Below, in pieces: positions 1 to 8,983 of a stretch of 64,000 nucleotides of DNA. The position numbers were made by a program, and so were the translations under genes. Each line of letters begins with the position of its first letter. The stretch's first letter is position 1. The stretch comes from Anoxynatronum sibiricum. GTDB taxonomy: Bacteria; Bacillota; Clostridia; Peptostreptococcales; Tindalliaceae. Below the pieces are notes generated by a model, which saw only the letters and a list, made by a program, of their open reading frames with translations, did no database searches and was not told where the DNA came from. The stretch is taken from positions 1 through 64,000 of the forward strand of contig NZ_JBCITM010000001.1 in assembly GCF_039414295.1 (NCBI RefSeq). Reading direction: 5' to 3'.

Positions 1-236
1 ACGACCACAGTAACCTTTATACTCATGAATGCTCACCCGTGCTGTTTCCAGTATACAAGAACATGATAAGATGTTGAATTTTCTTCTGGGCAAGTGCTTG
101 GAGCCAGCGTAACGGTGATACAGGGACCCGGTTATAGAGGGAGTTATAAAGGGATGTTGGGTGTTGCTGCCGGATCTGTAATTCAGAAGAAGCACAATAA
201 GAAGATAATTGAACGAGAGAACAAACAGGGGGAATC

Positions 237-1382
237 ATGACAATGGCGGCTCAATCCATCTATGCGGTGGTCATTTTATATAATTTGGCGTTATCCATGT
301 ACTTGTTCCTGTTTCCTTTATACCTGGATCACCTGGTGTTCAGTCCCATGTTGATTGGAGCACTGGTATCGGTTTCTGCCGTCTTTCAGGTGATCTTACG
401 GTTGCCCATGGGAGCGTATATCGATCGGATTGGCCAGCACAATGCCACCAAGCTGAGCAGTGCCGCCTTTCTGTTGTCCATTATTTTCTTTTTCGCCAGG
501 CCTTTATTGCCATTTTTCATTGTGATTCAACTGTTCTCAGGTGTTTCCAGTACCTTGTTCTGGCCATCCACCCAAGCTTATGTGGCCTCCATGAGCCACC
601 GCACTCTGGGGTACCGCATGGGCATGTTTAATTTATTAACCGGAGTGGCCGGCATTGTGGGGCCTCTGGCAGGCGGGTACAGCAAAGATCTGGTGGGGCC
701 TGAAAAATCCTTCGCTGTTCTGTTGGGGGTGTCGGTGATTTTAATGCTGGTGACGCTGGCCCTGCCCCGGCTGCACCCGGGTGAAACCACGGGCCAAACC
801 ATGGGGTTAATGGAGTCCATGCTGGTGGTGATCAAGGAGAAACCCCTGTACTTTGCCGGCATTGCCACCTTTTGCGGGGCTACTTCCTGGGCGCTGGTCA
901 GCTCCTTTTATCCCATTTACATGCAGAACCAGCTGGGTTTTTCTTCCACACTGGTGGGGCTTTTGGTGGGCCTTCGGGCGCTTTCTTCGGCACCAGGCGG
1001 TTTTCTTAGCGGTATTTATCTTGAAAAAATCAAGTTTACAGGAATGTTCTTTGGCAGTATTCTCATGGGGGCGGCAGGGTTCTTCCTCATTCCCCTCACC
1101 AGCCATTTTGGTCTGCAGGTGCTCATTATCTGCCTCATTGGTTTTTCCAGTGGTGCCTTGCAGACAGTTGCCCTGGTTTTTGTGGGAGAGGTGATGCCCC
1201 AACATTTGATGGGCACCGCCATGGCCTTTATTGGTTTGTTCTGGTCCCTTTCCCTGGCGGTGCTGCCGCCGCTGATGGGAGCCTTCGACACGGTGCACGC
1301 ATCCTTCACCTTTGGCGGTTTGGGGGTGCTCTTTTTGGTGCTGGGGGTTTTGGGGCTAATGGTGAAAAGAGATATTGTCTGA
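237..1382 (+). CDS. MFS transporter, probable drug or metabolite exporter
   Basis: The 381-residue protein is almost entirely hydrophobic and shows the 12-helix pattern of the major facilitator superfamily. A motif-A-like loop between helices 2 and 3 (about residues 54-69, with RLPMGAYIDRIG) supports the family. It would sit in the cytoplasmic membrane and move small molecules by proton antiport; the substrate cannot be read from the sequence. The ATG at 237 follows a GGGGG ribosome site at about eight bases, with a second ATG two codons later. The gene looks monocistronic: about 260 bases separate it from the next start, and I see no clear terminator. Nothing recognisable lies in bases 1-236. 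Confidence 0.85.
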   Translation: MTMAAQSIYAVVILYNLALSMYLFLFPLYLDHLVFSPMLIGALVSVSAVFQVILRLPMGAYIDRIGQHNATKLSSAAFLLSIIFFFARPLLPFFIVIQLFSGVSSTLFWPSTQAYVASMSHRTLGYRMGMFNLLTGVAGIVGPLAGGYSKDLVGPEKSFAVLLGVSVILMLVTLALPRLHPGETTGQTMGLMESMLVVIKEKPLYFAGIATFCGATSWALVSSFYPIYMQNQLGFSSTLVGLLVGLRALSSAPGGFLSGIYLEKIKFTGMFFGSILMGAAGFFLIPLTSHFGLQVLIICLIGFSSGALQTVALVFVGEVMPQHLMGTAMAFIGLFWSLSLAVLPPLMGAFDTVHASFTFGGLGVLFLVLGVLGLMVKRDIV

Positions 1383-1643
1383 AATGATAATCAGCGATGC
1401 TCCAAAAACCACAAAACCTGCTATTGACCTGACTGATTGTGTTGTATAATGAATAAAGATATCAGAAAGTTGGGGAATTTTAAGAGGCAGATGCCACATG
1501 CTTCAGTGCTGTTTCAGATGACCCGGATCACGCGCTTTTTTAGCAATATCTTACTTCATTGAAAAAAATCTGTTATGATGCTAAGGAAAGAGTCTTACTG
1601 CTGCCAGAGTCTACCAAAGGATTGCACAAATGGAGGTGCTCAT

Positions 1644-2855
1644 GTGAAAGATTTACCAAAGCTGGCCAATAGTCAGCGCATTCAAAGCATTGATATGATA
1701 AGGGGAGTTGCCCTCTTTGGGGTTTTTCTGGTGAATCTGCCCAGTATGAACACTGCCTTATGCCTTGTGGAGGAGACTTTTGCAGGTGTGAAGAGTTCTC
1801 GGGATGTGTTCGTGAACGACTTGGTGTATCTGTTTTTTGCCGACAAGTTTTACCCATTGTTCTCATTTCTCTTTGGAGCTAGCCTGTTTCTTTTTCTTGA
1901 TAACAAGAAATCCGAACTCAAATCACCGATGCGTTTATTATTGCGCCGCCTGTTGTTGCTGGCTCTTTTTGGAGCTTTTCACGTTCTGCTGGTTTGGTGG
2001 GGTGACATATTGCTGTTATACGCATTGACAGGCACGATGGTCCTCCTGCTGAGGAACCTTCAAGCCACAGCACTTCTGAAAACTGGCCTGGGACTATTAC
2101 TGGTACCTACGATGATGTTGCTCCTTTATACAGGGTGGTACCACGCCAGTGGTCAGATGGTTGATGAATCAGTGGACGAGTATTGTTCGGAGGAGATGTT
2201 GCTGGAAGATGCTCAGGTTTACCGTCACGGGTCTTTTGGGGTCATTGCCCAAAAGCGTATCCAGGATTTTTTGGCTGCCTACCTGAGCGGTTTTGGGGAT
2301 GGTTTTTTTGAGACAATGGCCAGCGCCAGCTATTATCTGCAGGTGGGAGGACTGATGGTACTGGGAGGTGCCAGTGTCAGAGGAGGCTTTTGGAGGGATG
2401 ATTACCACCACCATCGCGGCCTTTGGTTGTCAACGGGCTTTCTTACATTTTTTCTGGGATTTATTGGGTACGCTCTTTTCTGGAGTGAGTTTCCCCTGCA
2501 TTACGACCTGGCCTACGCCCTGTTCCCCATTAGTGGTCCAGCAATGGCCTTTGGCTACTTAGTACTGTTGCGGGACTTGACACGTATTCTGCCGGAAAAA
2601 ATGCTCTTGCCTTTCAGCTGTCTTGGGAAGATGTCACTGACCAACTACCTGTTCCAGACAACCTTCGGATCTCTGTTGCTGTATGGTTATGGACTGGGCT
2701 ACTACGGGATGCTGGGGCCTGCCCGGATGACTGCCATTGTTGTGGGCGTGTATCTGTTTCAGTTGTGGGCAAGTACCCTGTGGATGAAGCGTTACCACCA
2801 AGGTCCTATGGAATGGGTCGTTCGGCGAGGTGTTTATGCCGGAACTGCCAAATAA
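1644..2855 (+). CDS. DUF418 family multi-pass membrane protein
   Basis: The protein begins with the family signature in which a short hydrophilic lead (QRIQSIDMIRGVALFGVF) runs into the first helix. About ten helices follow and the C-terminal third matches the DUF418 domain (YeiB-like). Its biochemical function is unknown; relatives are proposed membrane acyl- or metabolite-transfer proteins. I place the start at GTG 1644 because GGAGGT lies six bases upstream (1632-1637). An upstream in-frame ATG at 1575 has no ribosome site and overlaps a TATGAT-like -10 box. The next gene starts about 60 bases downstream, so the two may be co-transcribed. Confidence 0.82.
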   Translation: MKDLPKLANSQRIQSIDMIRGVALFGVFLVNLPSMNTALCLVEETFAGVKSSRDVFVNDLVYLFFADKFYPLFSFLFGASLFLFLDNKKSELKSPMRLLLRRLLLLALFGAFHVLLVWWGDILLLYALTGTMVLLLRNLQATALLKTGLGLLLVPTMMLLLYTGWYHASGQMVDESVDEYCSEEMLLEDAQVYRHGSFGVIAQKRIQDFLAAYLSGFGDGFFETMASASYYLQVGGLMVLGGASVRGGFWRDDYHHHRGLWLSTGFLTFFLGFIGYALFWSEFPLHYDLAYALFPISGPAMAFGYLVLLRDLTRILPEKMLLPFSCLGKMSLTNYLFQTTFGSLLLYGYGLGYYGMLGPARMTAIVVGVYLFQLWASTLWMKRYHQGPMEWVVRRGVYAGTAK

Positions 2856-2914
2856 GGGTCTGTCTGTTATGGGCCATTGATTCGTTCGGGTCATTTTTTC
2901 TATGGAGGGACGCC

Positions 2915-4960
2915 ATGAAAACCCAACATCTGATACTTATTACTGGCACTGAGCCCACGCAAAGGTCTCTGGAAAAACAGCTGCGGGTCATATTTGATGG
3001 TAGTCATGTATCAGTTGTGAGCTATGCCATTGATACGGGGTTGCCGGCTGAACTGACAGCAGACTTAATTCTTTTTTCAAGCCCTCAGGTGGAAGATGAA
3101 ATGATGGCTATGAATCGGCTGAAGAAAGAGCAAAAAACCCTCACTGCAGCTCGCAGCATTGCCATGGACCACTTGGAGCAGGTCATGCGCATTCCTGCCG
3201 GCTCGGCGGTGCTGCTGGTGAATGACGTGCCGGCATCTGCTCAGGAAAGTGTGGCGGCTCTTCATCGTATTGGCGTGGACCATGTGAATCTGATTCCCTG
3301 GTGGCCGGAAGCTCCCTTGCCCCACCCTATTCCTGTCTATGGCATCACTCCGGGAGAACCGGCGCTGGTTCCCCGGGGAGTGACCCAGGTGGTGGATATT
3401 GGCCCGCGGGTCTGCGATTTTTCCACCGTTGTCCAGCTATTGGAAAAGCTGGATCTGTTTGACGGTTGCTCTACTGTATTCTCCGAAGGATATCTGAAAA
3501 AAATCATCCACATGGCAGGCCGGCTGGCCCGATCCCATGAAGCCATTGAATCACTGAACCGTCATTTACAGGCAGTGCTGGATGGTTTGAACGACGGGTT
3601 GCTGGTTTTTGATCAGCAGGGAATGATCTCCTTCATCAATGAGAATGCGCGAAGGCTCCTTCATTTACCCAACCTCCGACAGGGAGGCCTTTCCCTCGGC
3701 CGTCTCATTCCTTTTCGGGAGCTGCGGCAATTTTTGATGACTCCGGGAGCGAGCGAACGGGTGTTTACCCTGTTTGATCAGCCGGTGTTGGTAAAACGGC
3801 TGGAAAGTTTGCAGACAGGCGAAACCACCGCTGTTTTCCAAAATGTGGCAGAAACCATTGCCTCTGGTCAGCAAATCAAAAGGGACTTAGTTCGCAAAGG
3901 TCATTACGCCCGATATACCTTTGACGATTTAGTGGGCACTTCTCCCTCTTTGACACAGGTGGTGAACACGGCCAAAAAACTGGCAGCCAGTGGTCTCACC
4001 GTGTTGCTGGTCGGGGAGAGTGGGACGGGGAAAGAAATTTTTGCCAGCGCCATCCATAACGCCTCTCCACGACAGCAAGGCCCCTTTTTGGCGGTGAACT
4101 TCAGCGCTCTTTCCGACGAGTTAATTGAAAGTGAGTTGTTTGGCTATGAAGAAGGCTCTTTTACCGGTGCCCGTAAAGGTGGAAAGATTGGTCTTTTTGA
4201 GCAGGCTGATGGGGGAACCCTGTTTTTGGATGAGATCGGGGATGTGTCTCTAAAGGTGCAGGCGCGTCTGTTGCGGGTACTGCAGGAAAAAGAAATAATG
4301 CCCGTGGGAGGGCAGGCAATCCGTACCATAGACGTACGCATTGTGGCTGCCACCAACCGCAGTCTGGAGCAGCTGGTGGCCCAGGGCCAGTTCCGTGAAG
4401 ACTTGTATTACCGCTTGAAGATGGGATACCTAAACCTTCCTCCGCTGCGTCACCGCCGGGAAGATGTGCTGGATTTGGCACAGCATTTTATTCGCCTGGA
4501 AACCAGCCGACTCATCCAGTTATCGGAAGATGTTTCCCGCGCCCTGGTCTCCTATCACTGGCCGGGAAATGTCCGGGAACTGCAGAACACTGTGAGTTAT
4601 ATGCTGGCGGTGGCAGATACCCCTCTGATGACCATGGCACACCTGCCGGCCGCCGCTTTTTTCACCCCATCAGAAAACCGGGAAAAACCGTTCCTGATTC
4701 GTCATCTTACGCCGCTTCAGCGGTTGATGGTAAAGGTGGGAGAACTGGAAGACCGGGGACAGAGCCCTGGCCGGGGCAGCTTGCTGGCAGCTATGAATGC
4801 AGAGGATCCCCTGGGAGGATGGACAGCCCACAAAGTGCGGATGGCGTTGGTAGAGCTGGAAGAAAAAGGCCACCTGACGGCTGGAGTGGGCCGTCAGGGC
4901 AGTCGCCTCACCGAAGCAGGAAGGTTGGCCTGGCGTCAGTTGATACAGAAAGAGCGATAG
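2915..4960 (+). CDS. Sigma-54-dependent transcriptional activator with PAS domain
   Basis: This 681-residue bacterial enhancer-binding protein opens sigma-54 holoenzyme promoters by ATP hydrolysis. The N-terminal ~200 residues have no receiver domain. A PAS-like segment lies near 215-290 (LDGLNDGLLVFD). The AAA+ core has Walker A GESGTGKE near 366, the sigma-54-contacting loop GSFTGA near 413 (usual form GAFTGA) and Walker B GTLFLDEIGD near 435. The usual Fis-type helix-turn-helix is replaced by a winged-helix-like tail (about 597-681), which is less common. ATG 2915 follows GGAGGG; longer upstream readings overlap the preceding gene. The only obvious -24/-12 promoter nearby lies just downstream, before the carrier-iadA pair, so it is probably their activator. 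The effector is unknown. Confidence 0.9.
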   Translation: MKTQHLILITGTEPTQRSLEKQLRVIFDGSHVSVVSYAIDTGLPAELTADLILFSSPQVEDEMMAMNRLKKEQKTLTAARSIAMDHLEQVMRIPAGSAVLLVNDVPASAQESVAALHRIGVDHVNLIPWWPEAPLPHPIPVYGITPGEPALVPRGVTQVVDIGPRVCDFSTVVQLLEKLDLFDGCSTVFSEGYLKKIIHMAGRLARSHEAIESLNRHLQAVLDGLNDGLLVFDQQGMISFINENARRLLHLPNLRQGGLSLGRLIPFRELRQFLMTPGASERVFTLFDQPVLVKRLESLQTGETTAVFQNVAETIASGQQIKRDLVRKGHYARYTFDDLVGTSPSLTQVVNTAKKLAASGLTVLLVGESGTGKEIFASAIHNASPRQQGPFLAVNFSALSDELIESELFGYEEGSFTGARKGGKIGLFEQADGGTLFLDEIGDVSLKVQARLLRVLQEKEIMPVGGQAIRTIDVRIVAATNRSLEQLVAQGQFREDLYYRLKMGYLNLPPLRHRREDVLDLAQHFIRLETSRLIQLSEDVSRALVSYHWPGNVRELQNTVSYMLAVADTPLMTMAHLPAAAFFTPSENREKPFLIRHLTPLQRLMVKVGELEDRGQSPGRGSLLAAMNAEDPLGGWTAHKVRMALVELEEKGHLTAGVGRQGSRLTEAGRLAWRQLIQKER

Positions 4961-5072
4961 CCAGCCAGCAAGGCGCATTAACCCAGCAAAGTTAGAAAGT
5001 CAGTAAAGATGAAAAACCTAAACAAGAAATGGAAAAGCTAATAAAGGAAACAGATAAGGTTGAAAATTGGCG

Positions 5073-5117
5073 AAAACAGGTGCTTAACTGGAGAAATAAC
5101 CAGAAAGCACCTGTTTT
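5073..5117 (+). terminator. Rho-independent terminator after the sigma-54 activator
   Basis: Two perfect 13-base arms (AAAACAGGTGCTT and its complement) enclose a nested CTGG/CCAG pairing and a short loop, and the second arm ends in TTTT. It lies 113 bases after the activator's stop codon. The rest of the 361-base gap holds a purine-rich stretch and the sigma-54 promoter described next. Confidence 0.6.
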
Positions 5118-5243
5118 ATGAGAAGCCTCAGGTGTTTCCTTTCAATAGGAAGGAGATCATTAAAGGGGATAATAAATGTTTTAGAGAGTATTTACAAGCG
5201 GTATGATGGTTGCCACCATTTTTTTCTGATTCTTTTCACAACC

Positions 5244-5259
5244 TGGCACGGACTATGCA
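5244..5259 (+). promoter_or_regulatory. Sigma-54 (-24/-12) promoter for the carrier-iadA operon
   Basis: The sequence TGGCACGGACTATGCA matches the sigma-54 consensus TGGCAC-N5-TTGCW with a single mismatch. The invariant GG (5245-5246) and GC (5257-5258) are separated by exactly ten bases. It sits 63 bases before the carrier start and directly downstream of a sigma-54 activator gene. A small palindrome, ATGGT-TGCC-ACCAT (5206-5219), followed by a run of T, lies 25 bases upstream; it could be an activator site or a weak terminator. Confidence 0.8.
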
Positions 5260-5321
5260 CTATGAATAGAAAACGGTTCCTTGATTTTGAATCGTGAAAA
5301 GAAAAAGAGGAGTGAGGAGAA

Positions 5322-6857
5322 ATGACTGAGGAGAAGAAGCAAAGCAAGGGACATAAGCTGAAGCAACGGTGGCAAATGCCTGACACCTATGTCATCATCT
5401 TTTTTGTGGTGGTGCTGGCGGCTCTAATGACCTATGTGGTACCTCTGGGACAGTTTGAGATGCATGAAGTCGCCTATGTGCAAGACGGTGCGGAGAAAAG
5501 TCGGACGGTGCTGGATCCAGACACCTTTCAACTGGTGATGACAGAAGAAGGGGAGACGGTGCGGGAGGGCATTCGTCTTTTCGAACCATTCGGCGGCGTG
5601 GGCCTTCTCAATTATACATTTGAAGGCTTGGTTACCGGAAGTAAATGGGGAACTGCTGTTGGGATTATTGCTTTTATTCTGGTCATTGGAGGAGCCTTTG
5701 GTATTATCCTGAAAACAGGGGCTGTTGAAAATGGGATACTGGCCATGATTAAGCGCACCAAGGGCAGAGAATCGCTTGCTATTCCTTTGATTTTCTTTCT
5801 ATTTTCCCTGGGCGGAGCCGTTTTTGGCATGGGTGAAGAAGCTATTCCCTTTGCCATGATTCTGGTACCCCTTATGATTGCCATGGGATATGATGCTGTC
5901 ACCGGGATTTGTATCACTTACGTGGCCACCCAGATTGGGTTTGCCACTTCCTGGATGAATCCCTTCAGTTTGGCAGTGGCCCAAGGCGTTTCTGGCCTGC
6001 CGGTCCTCTCTGGAGCTGGGTTTCGTATTGGCTTGTGGGTCTTCTTTACCGCTTTGGGGATTGGGTATACTTATGTGTATGCTCAACGTATTCGCAAAGA
6101 TCCCACCAAATCTGTTTCATATGAGTCAGATGCTTACTATCGGGAAGACTTTGAAGGCCGTCAGCACATAGAAAGCAGCTTTAGCACAGGAGACGCACTG
6201 GTATTGCTGACCATTCTTTTGGGTGTTGTGTGGGTGGTCTGGGGTGTGATGCAGCATGAATACTATATTCCAGAAATCGCAACCCAGTTCTTTGTCATGG
6301 GCCTGGTGTCCGGTATCATCGGTGTGATCTTCAGGCTGAACAACATGACTGTCAATGACATTGCCAGCGCATTTCGCGACGGGGCAAAAGAACTGGTGGG
6401 TGCTGCCATGGTGGTGGGAATGGCTCAGGGAATTATTTTGGTGCTGGGAGGCACTGATCCCACCCAAGGAACGGTGCTGAACACCATTCTTCACTCCATG
6501 GGTAGTGCTGTCGGCCACTTGCCGCCAGTGATTTCTGCCTGGATGATGTATGTGTTTCAGTCGGTGTTCAACTTCTTTGTGGTGTCAGGATCCGGGCAGG
6601 CGGCGTTGGTCATGCCCCTCATGGCCCCTTTGGCAGACATTGTAGGTGTCACCCGTCAGGTGGCCGTGCTGGCATTCCAGTTGGGTGACGGTTTCACCAA
6701 CCTAATTGTTCCCACTTCAGGATGTCTCATGGGAGTACTGGGTGTTGCCAAACTGGACTGGAGCAAATGGTTTAAGTTTCAAATCAAATTTCAAGCAATT
6801 CTCTTTACCCTTGCATCGGTGGTCATGGTAGTGGCAGTGATGCTTGGATACAGCTAA
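5322..6857 (+). CDS. DcuC/YfcC-family anaerobic carrier (basic amino acid, dicarboxylate or dipeptide)
   Basis: The 511-residue polytopic membrane protein has about 12 helices and belongs to the C4-dicarboxylate anaerobic carrier group (PF03606) that includes YfcC and arginine/ornithine exchangers. Family hallmarks include an N-terminal PDTYVIIFFVVVLAALMTYV helix followed by VPLGQFE, GGAFGIIL, and the paired segments FVVSGSGQAALVMPL and LIVPTSGCLMG. ATG 5322 follows AGGAG. It is the first gene after the sigma-54 promoter and lies 55 bases before iadA. That pairing suggests uptake of isoaspartyl dipeptides or exchange of the aspartate or arginine they release. This substrate is inferred from context, not from residues. 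Confidence 0.85.
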   Translation: MTEEKKQSKGHKLKQRWQMPDTYVIIFFVVVLAALMTYVVPLGQFEMHEVAYVQDGAEKSRTVLDPDTFQLVMTEEGETVREGIRLFEPFGGVGLLNYTFEGLVTGSKWGTAVGIIAFILVIGGAFGIILKTGAVENGILAMIKRTKGRESLAIPLIFFLFSLGGAVFGMGEEAIPFAMILVPLMIAMGYDAVTGICITYVATQIGFATSWMNPFSLAVAQGVSGLPVLSGAGFRIGLWVFFTALGIGYTYVYAQRIRKDPTKSVSYESDAYYREDFEGRQHIESSFSTGDALVLLTILLGVVWVVWGVMQHEYYIPEIATQFFVMGLVSGIIGVIFRLNNMTVNDIASAFRDGAKELVGAAMVVGMAQGIILVLGGTDPTQGTVLNTILHSMGSAVGHLPPVISAWMMYVFQSVFNFFVVSGSGQAALVMPLMAPLADIVGVTRQVAVLAFQLGDGFTNLIVPTSGCLMGVLGVAKLDWSKWFKFQIKFQAILFTLASVVMVVAVMLGYS

Positions 6858-6912
6858 ATTGCCCCAGTTCCTTGTCAGTGAGCGTTCACTGGGTTCGACA
6901 GGAGGAAAATAA

Positions 6913-8085
6913 ATGATTTTGTTGAAAAATGTAGAGCTCTACACTCCGAGGCCGTTGGGGCTGAAGGATGTGTTAGTGGCAGGAGAACAGATCGTAGCCA
7001 TTCAGGAACGGATTGATCCTGGTACGTTACTGCCGGAAGTACAGGTTATTCAGGGTCAGGGACGATGGCTCCTTCCCGGCTTCATTGACACCCACCTGCA
7101 CCTTACCGGGGGTGGCGGCGAAGGGGGGCCCCATACTCGAACTCCTGAAATTATGCTGTCAGACCTAACCATGGCAGGAGTCACAACGGTGGTGGGGTGT
7201 TTGGGGACAGATGGTTTCACCCGCACCATGGGTAACCTGCTGGCAAAAGCACAGGCCCTTACCCATGAAGGAATCACTGCCTTTGCCTGGACAGGTTCTT
7301 ATCAAGTGCCTCCCCGAACTTTAATGGACAGCATTGAAGAGGATCTTCTGTACCTGGCGCCAGTGATCGGCGTGGGAGAGATTGCCCTGGCAGACCACCG
7401 GTCTTCTCAACCAAGTCTGGAAGCATTAAAAAAACTGACAGCATCTGCCCGGGTGGGGGGGATGCTGTCAGGAAAAGCAGGGGTGGTGAACATCCACCTG
7501 GGGGATACCCCGGGTGGATTGGAAATGTTGCAGCAGGTGGCCAGGGATGCCGCCATTCCCCTTTCTCAGTTTCTACCCACTCATCAAAATCGAAGCGAAC
7601 AGGTATTTGAAGAAGCCCTTACCTATGGCAAATCAGGGGGATGGATGGACTTCACCACCAGCACTGTGCCCCAGTTTTTAGAAGCAGGTGAAGTGGCGGC
7701 CCATGAAGCCTTGGCCAAAGCGCTGGATGCAGGCATCCCCATTGAACGTCTTTCTTTCAGCTCTGATGCCCAGGGAAGTCTGCCGGCCTTCGATCACCAG
7801 GGCAACCTGACAGGTCTGGCAGTTGGAAAAGCCAGCAGTCTGCTCCAGTCGGTACAAGATGCTGTGACTGCAGCAGGTGTGTCTTTTCCTACAGCTCTTC
7901 AAGCCATTACCTCCACGCCAGCCAGCCACTTAAAGCTGGCAGGGAAAGGACGTATTGGTGTGGGCATGGCAGCAGATTTGGTGTTGGTAGAGCCGGGTTC
8001 ACTCCTCGTTGATACGGTTATTGCCCGTGGACAGGTGATGGTAGCAGAAGGAAAACCAGTGAAACGAGGCACCTTTGAAGATTAA
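6913..8085 (+). CDS. iadA: Isoaspartyl dipeptidase (beta-aspartyl-peptidase)
   Basis: This cytoplasmic binuclear-zinc amidohydrolase cleaves beta-aspartyl dipeptides, including the beta-Asp-Arg released from cyanophycin. The 390-residue length is typical. The HxH metal pair is H61/H63 in FIDTHLHL, followed by the family-specific GGGGEGG loop. Further ligand regions are VNIHLGD, FLPTHQNR and the substrate-site SSDAQGSLP. At the position where, from memory, E. coli IadA has its carboxylated metal-bridging lysine, this protein has Glu156 (GVGEIALADHRSS); Glu bridges metals in some other amidohydrolases. ATG 6913 follows AGGAGG. It shares an operon with the carrier upstream, ends at a strong terminator, and complements cphA/cphB at 44-48 kb. 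Confidence 0.93.
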   Translation: MILLKNVELYTPRPLGLKDVLVAGEQIVAIQERIDPGTLLPEVQVIQGQGRWLLPGFIDTHLHLTGGGGEGGPHTRTPEIMLSDLTMAGVTTVVGCLGTDGFTRTMGNLLAKAQALTHEGITAFAWTGSYQVPPRTLMDSIEEDLLYLAPVIGVGEIALADHRSSQPSLEALKKLTASARVGGMLSGKAGVVNIHLGDTPGGLEMLQQVARDAAIPLSQFLPTHQNRSEQVFEEALTYGKSGGWMDFTTSTVPQFLEAGEVAAHEALAKALDAGIPIERLSFSSDAQGSLPAFDHQGNLTGLAVGKASSLLQSVQDAVTAAGVSFPTALQAITSTPASHLKLAGKGRIGVGMAADLVLVEPGSLLVDTVIARGQVMVAEGKPVKRGTFED

Positions 8086-8111
8086 GGTGCAGGACGTTCT
8101 TCAATAAAATA

Positions 8112-8158
8112 ACCGCCCAAAGCTTCCATCAGTTGATGAGCATTTTGGGCGGTTTTTT
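8112..8158 (+). terminator. Rho-independent terminator after iadA
   Basis: Ten-base arms ACCGCCCAAA (8112-8121) and TTTGGGCGGT (8144-8153) pair perfectly and run into T6. The gene on the other strand ends at 8206, so it may serve both directions. Stem and loop are nearly identical to the terminator at 32288-32335. Confidence 0.9.
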
Positions 8159-8205
8159 GCTGTGGTGGTCGGTGTGGTTTCTTTAACTTCAAATAATTCC
8201 TTTGC

Positions 8206-8880
8206 TTAAGTCAGTTCGCGATTTAAGATTGTTGCAGTTGTTCGAACAACTTCTGCTGCAACTCCGGCACAGCGGCTGGATCGTTCGGAAGAGCCAAAAG
8301 CGACCCCTTCTTTTTCAATAAACTTTGAGACCGAATCATAGCACAGAGTTGATTCGGCAACAGTGATGGCGTGGTCAGGGAAGTCTGGGTTATACACGGG
8401 TAGTTCCGCAAGTTTGTACCAATCAAAAAGTTCTTTTACCAATGCATTCTGCTTGTCACCGGCAACCAAACCGATAAAACCGGCGGCCACTGCCAGGGTT
8501 CCACATAAAGAAGCTTCCAGGGCGAATCCACCAGCAAAAGAACGATACATCATCGTGGGGATTTGGTTATAAGGATAACCCACCTCTTCTGCCAAGTAGC
8601 CGAAAAGACCTTCGGCTGTCCCAACGCCTCAGCCACCTTTTTCTTTATAATATTTATAGGCTCTTTCTGCAGCTTTATCGGGATCGATTCTTGCGTAAGG
8701 AACCGGATATTCAACCTGCTCCGGCGCCAGTCCCATTTGCTCTGCTGCTTCAGTCATCTCTTCTTCACTGCATGCCGTGAGAATACTGCCCATTCCTCCA
8801 AGAAGAGCAACTCCTGTAAAGGTGGTGCCCATCTTCTTTAGAAAGTCTTTTCGGCTAATATGTTTCATATCATCACTCAC
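8206..8880 (-). CDS. C_GCAxxG_C_C / split-Soret-like redox lipoprotein, candidate selenoprotein (UGA = Sec84)
   Basis: Reading from GTG 8880 (GAGGAGGG six to seven bases upstream) gives an 83-residue segment, an in-frame TGA at 8631-8629, then 140 more residues in the same frame to 8206. Neither half is complete alone. Residues 9-33 form a Tat-like signal (SRKDFLKK) with a lipobox ending LTAC, so the product is exported and probably lipid-anchored. Residue 84 falls at the first cysteine of the C_GCAxxG_C_C fold (KGG-U-GVGTAEGLFG). A later conserved segment contains RSFAGGF and SLCGTLAVAAGF, recalling split-Soret cytochrome c relatives. A bacterial SECIS-like hairpin follows the TGA. It is the second gene after the FMN-binding protein, about 100 bases downstream, suggesting an exported electron-transfer pair. 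The alternative is a pseudogene with one nonsense change, which the hairpin argues against. Confidence 0.8.
8598..8631 (-). promoter_or_regulatory. Candidate bacterial SECIS element with its UGA codon
   Basis: On the minus strand the UGA (8631-8629) is followed by 11 bases, a perfect 7-bp stem (AGCCGAA / TTCGGCT, 8617-8611 with 8604-8598) and the six-base loop GGTCTT. The UGA-to-loop distance is 18 bases and the loop starts with GG. This satisfies the known bacterial SECIS rules: loop 16-37 bases after UGA, 3-14 bases long, and a G in its first two positions. The hairpin lies wholly within the coding frame. Confidence 0.75.
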
Positions 8881-8983
8881 ATGTAACCCTCCTCTTTTGA
8901 TAAGGATATTGAAGATTTAATCATGGATAAATGTGTTTAGCAGATTAAACACTTATGTCTGCGAACTCGCAGACAGAGTTCTA

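Noticed and set aside
1424..1450. A sigma-A promoter (TTGACC and TATAAT) before the DUF418 gene
   Set aside because: The spacer is 15 bases, shorter than functional sigma-A promoters usually allow, and it lies nearly 200 bases from the start; not strong enough to annotate.
8206..8880. Treating the two halves of the redox lipoprotein as separate genes or as a pseudogene
   Set aside because: The halves are in one frame, the downstream half has no ribosome site at its ATG, and the stop is UGA followed by a hairpin that fits SECIS rules. A random nonsense change would rarely satisfy all three.
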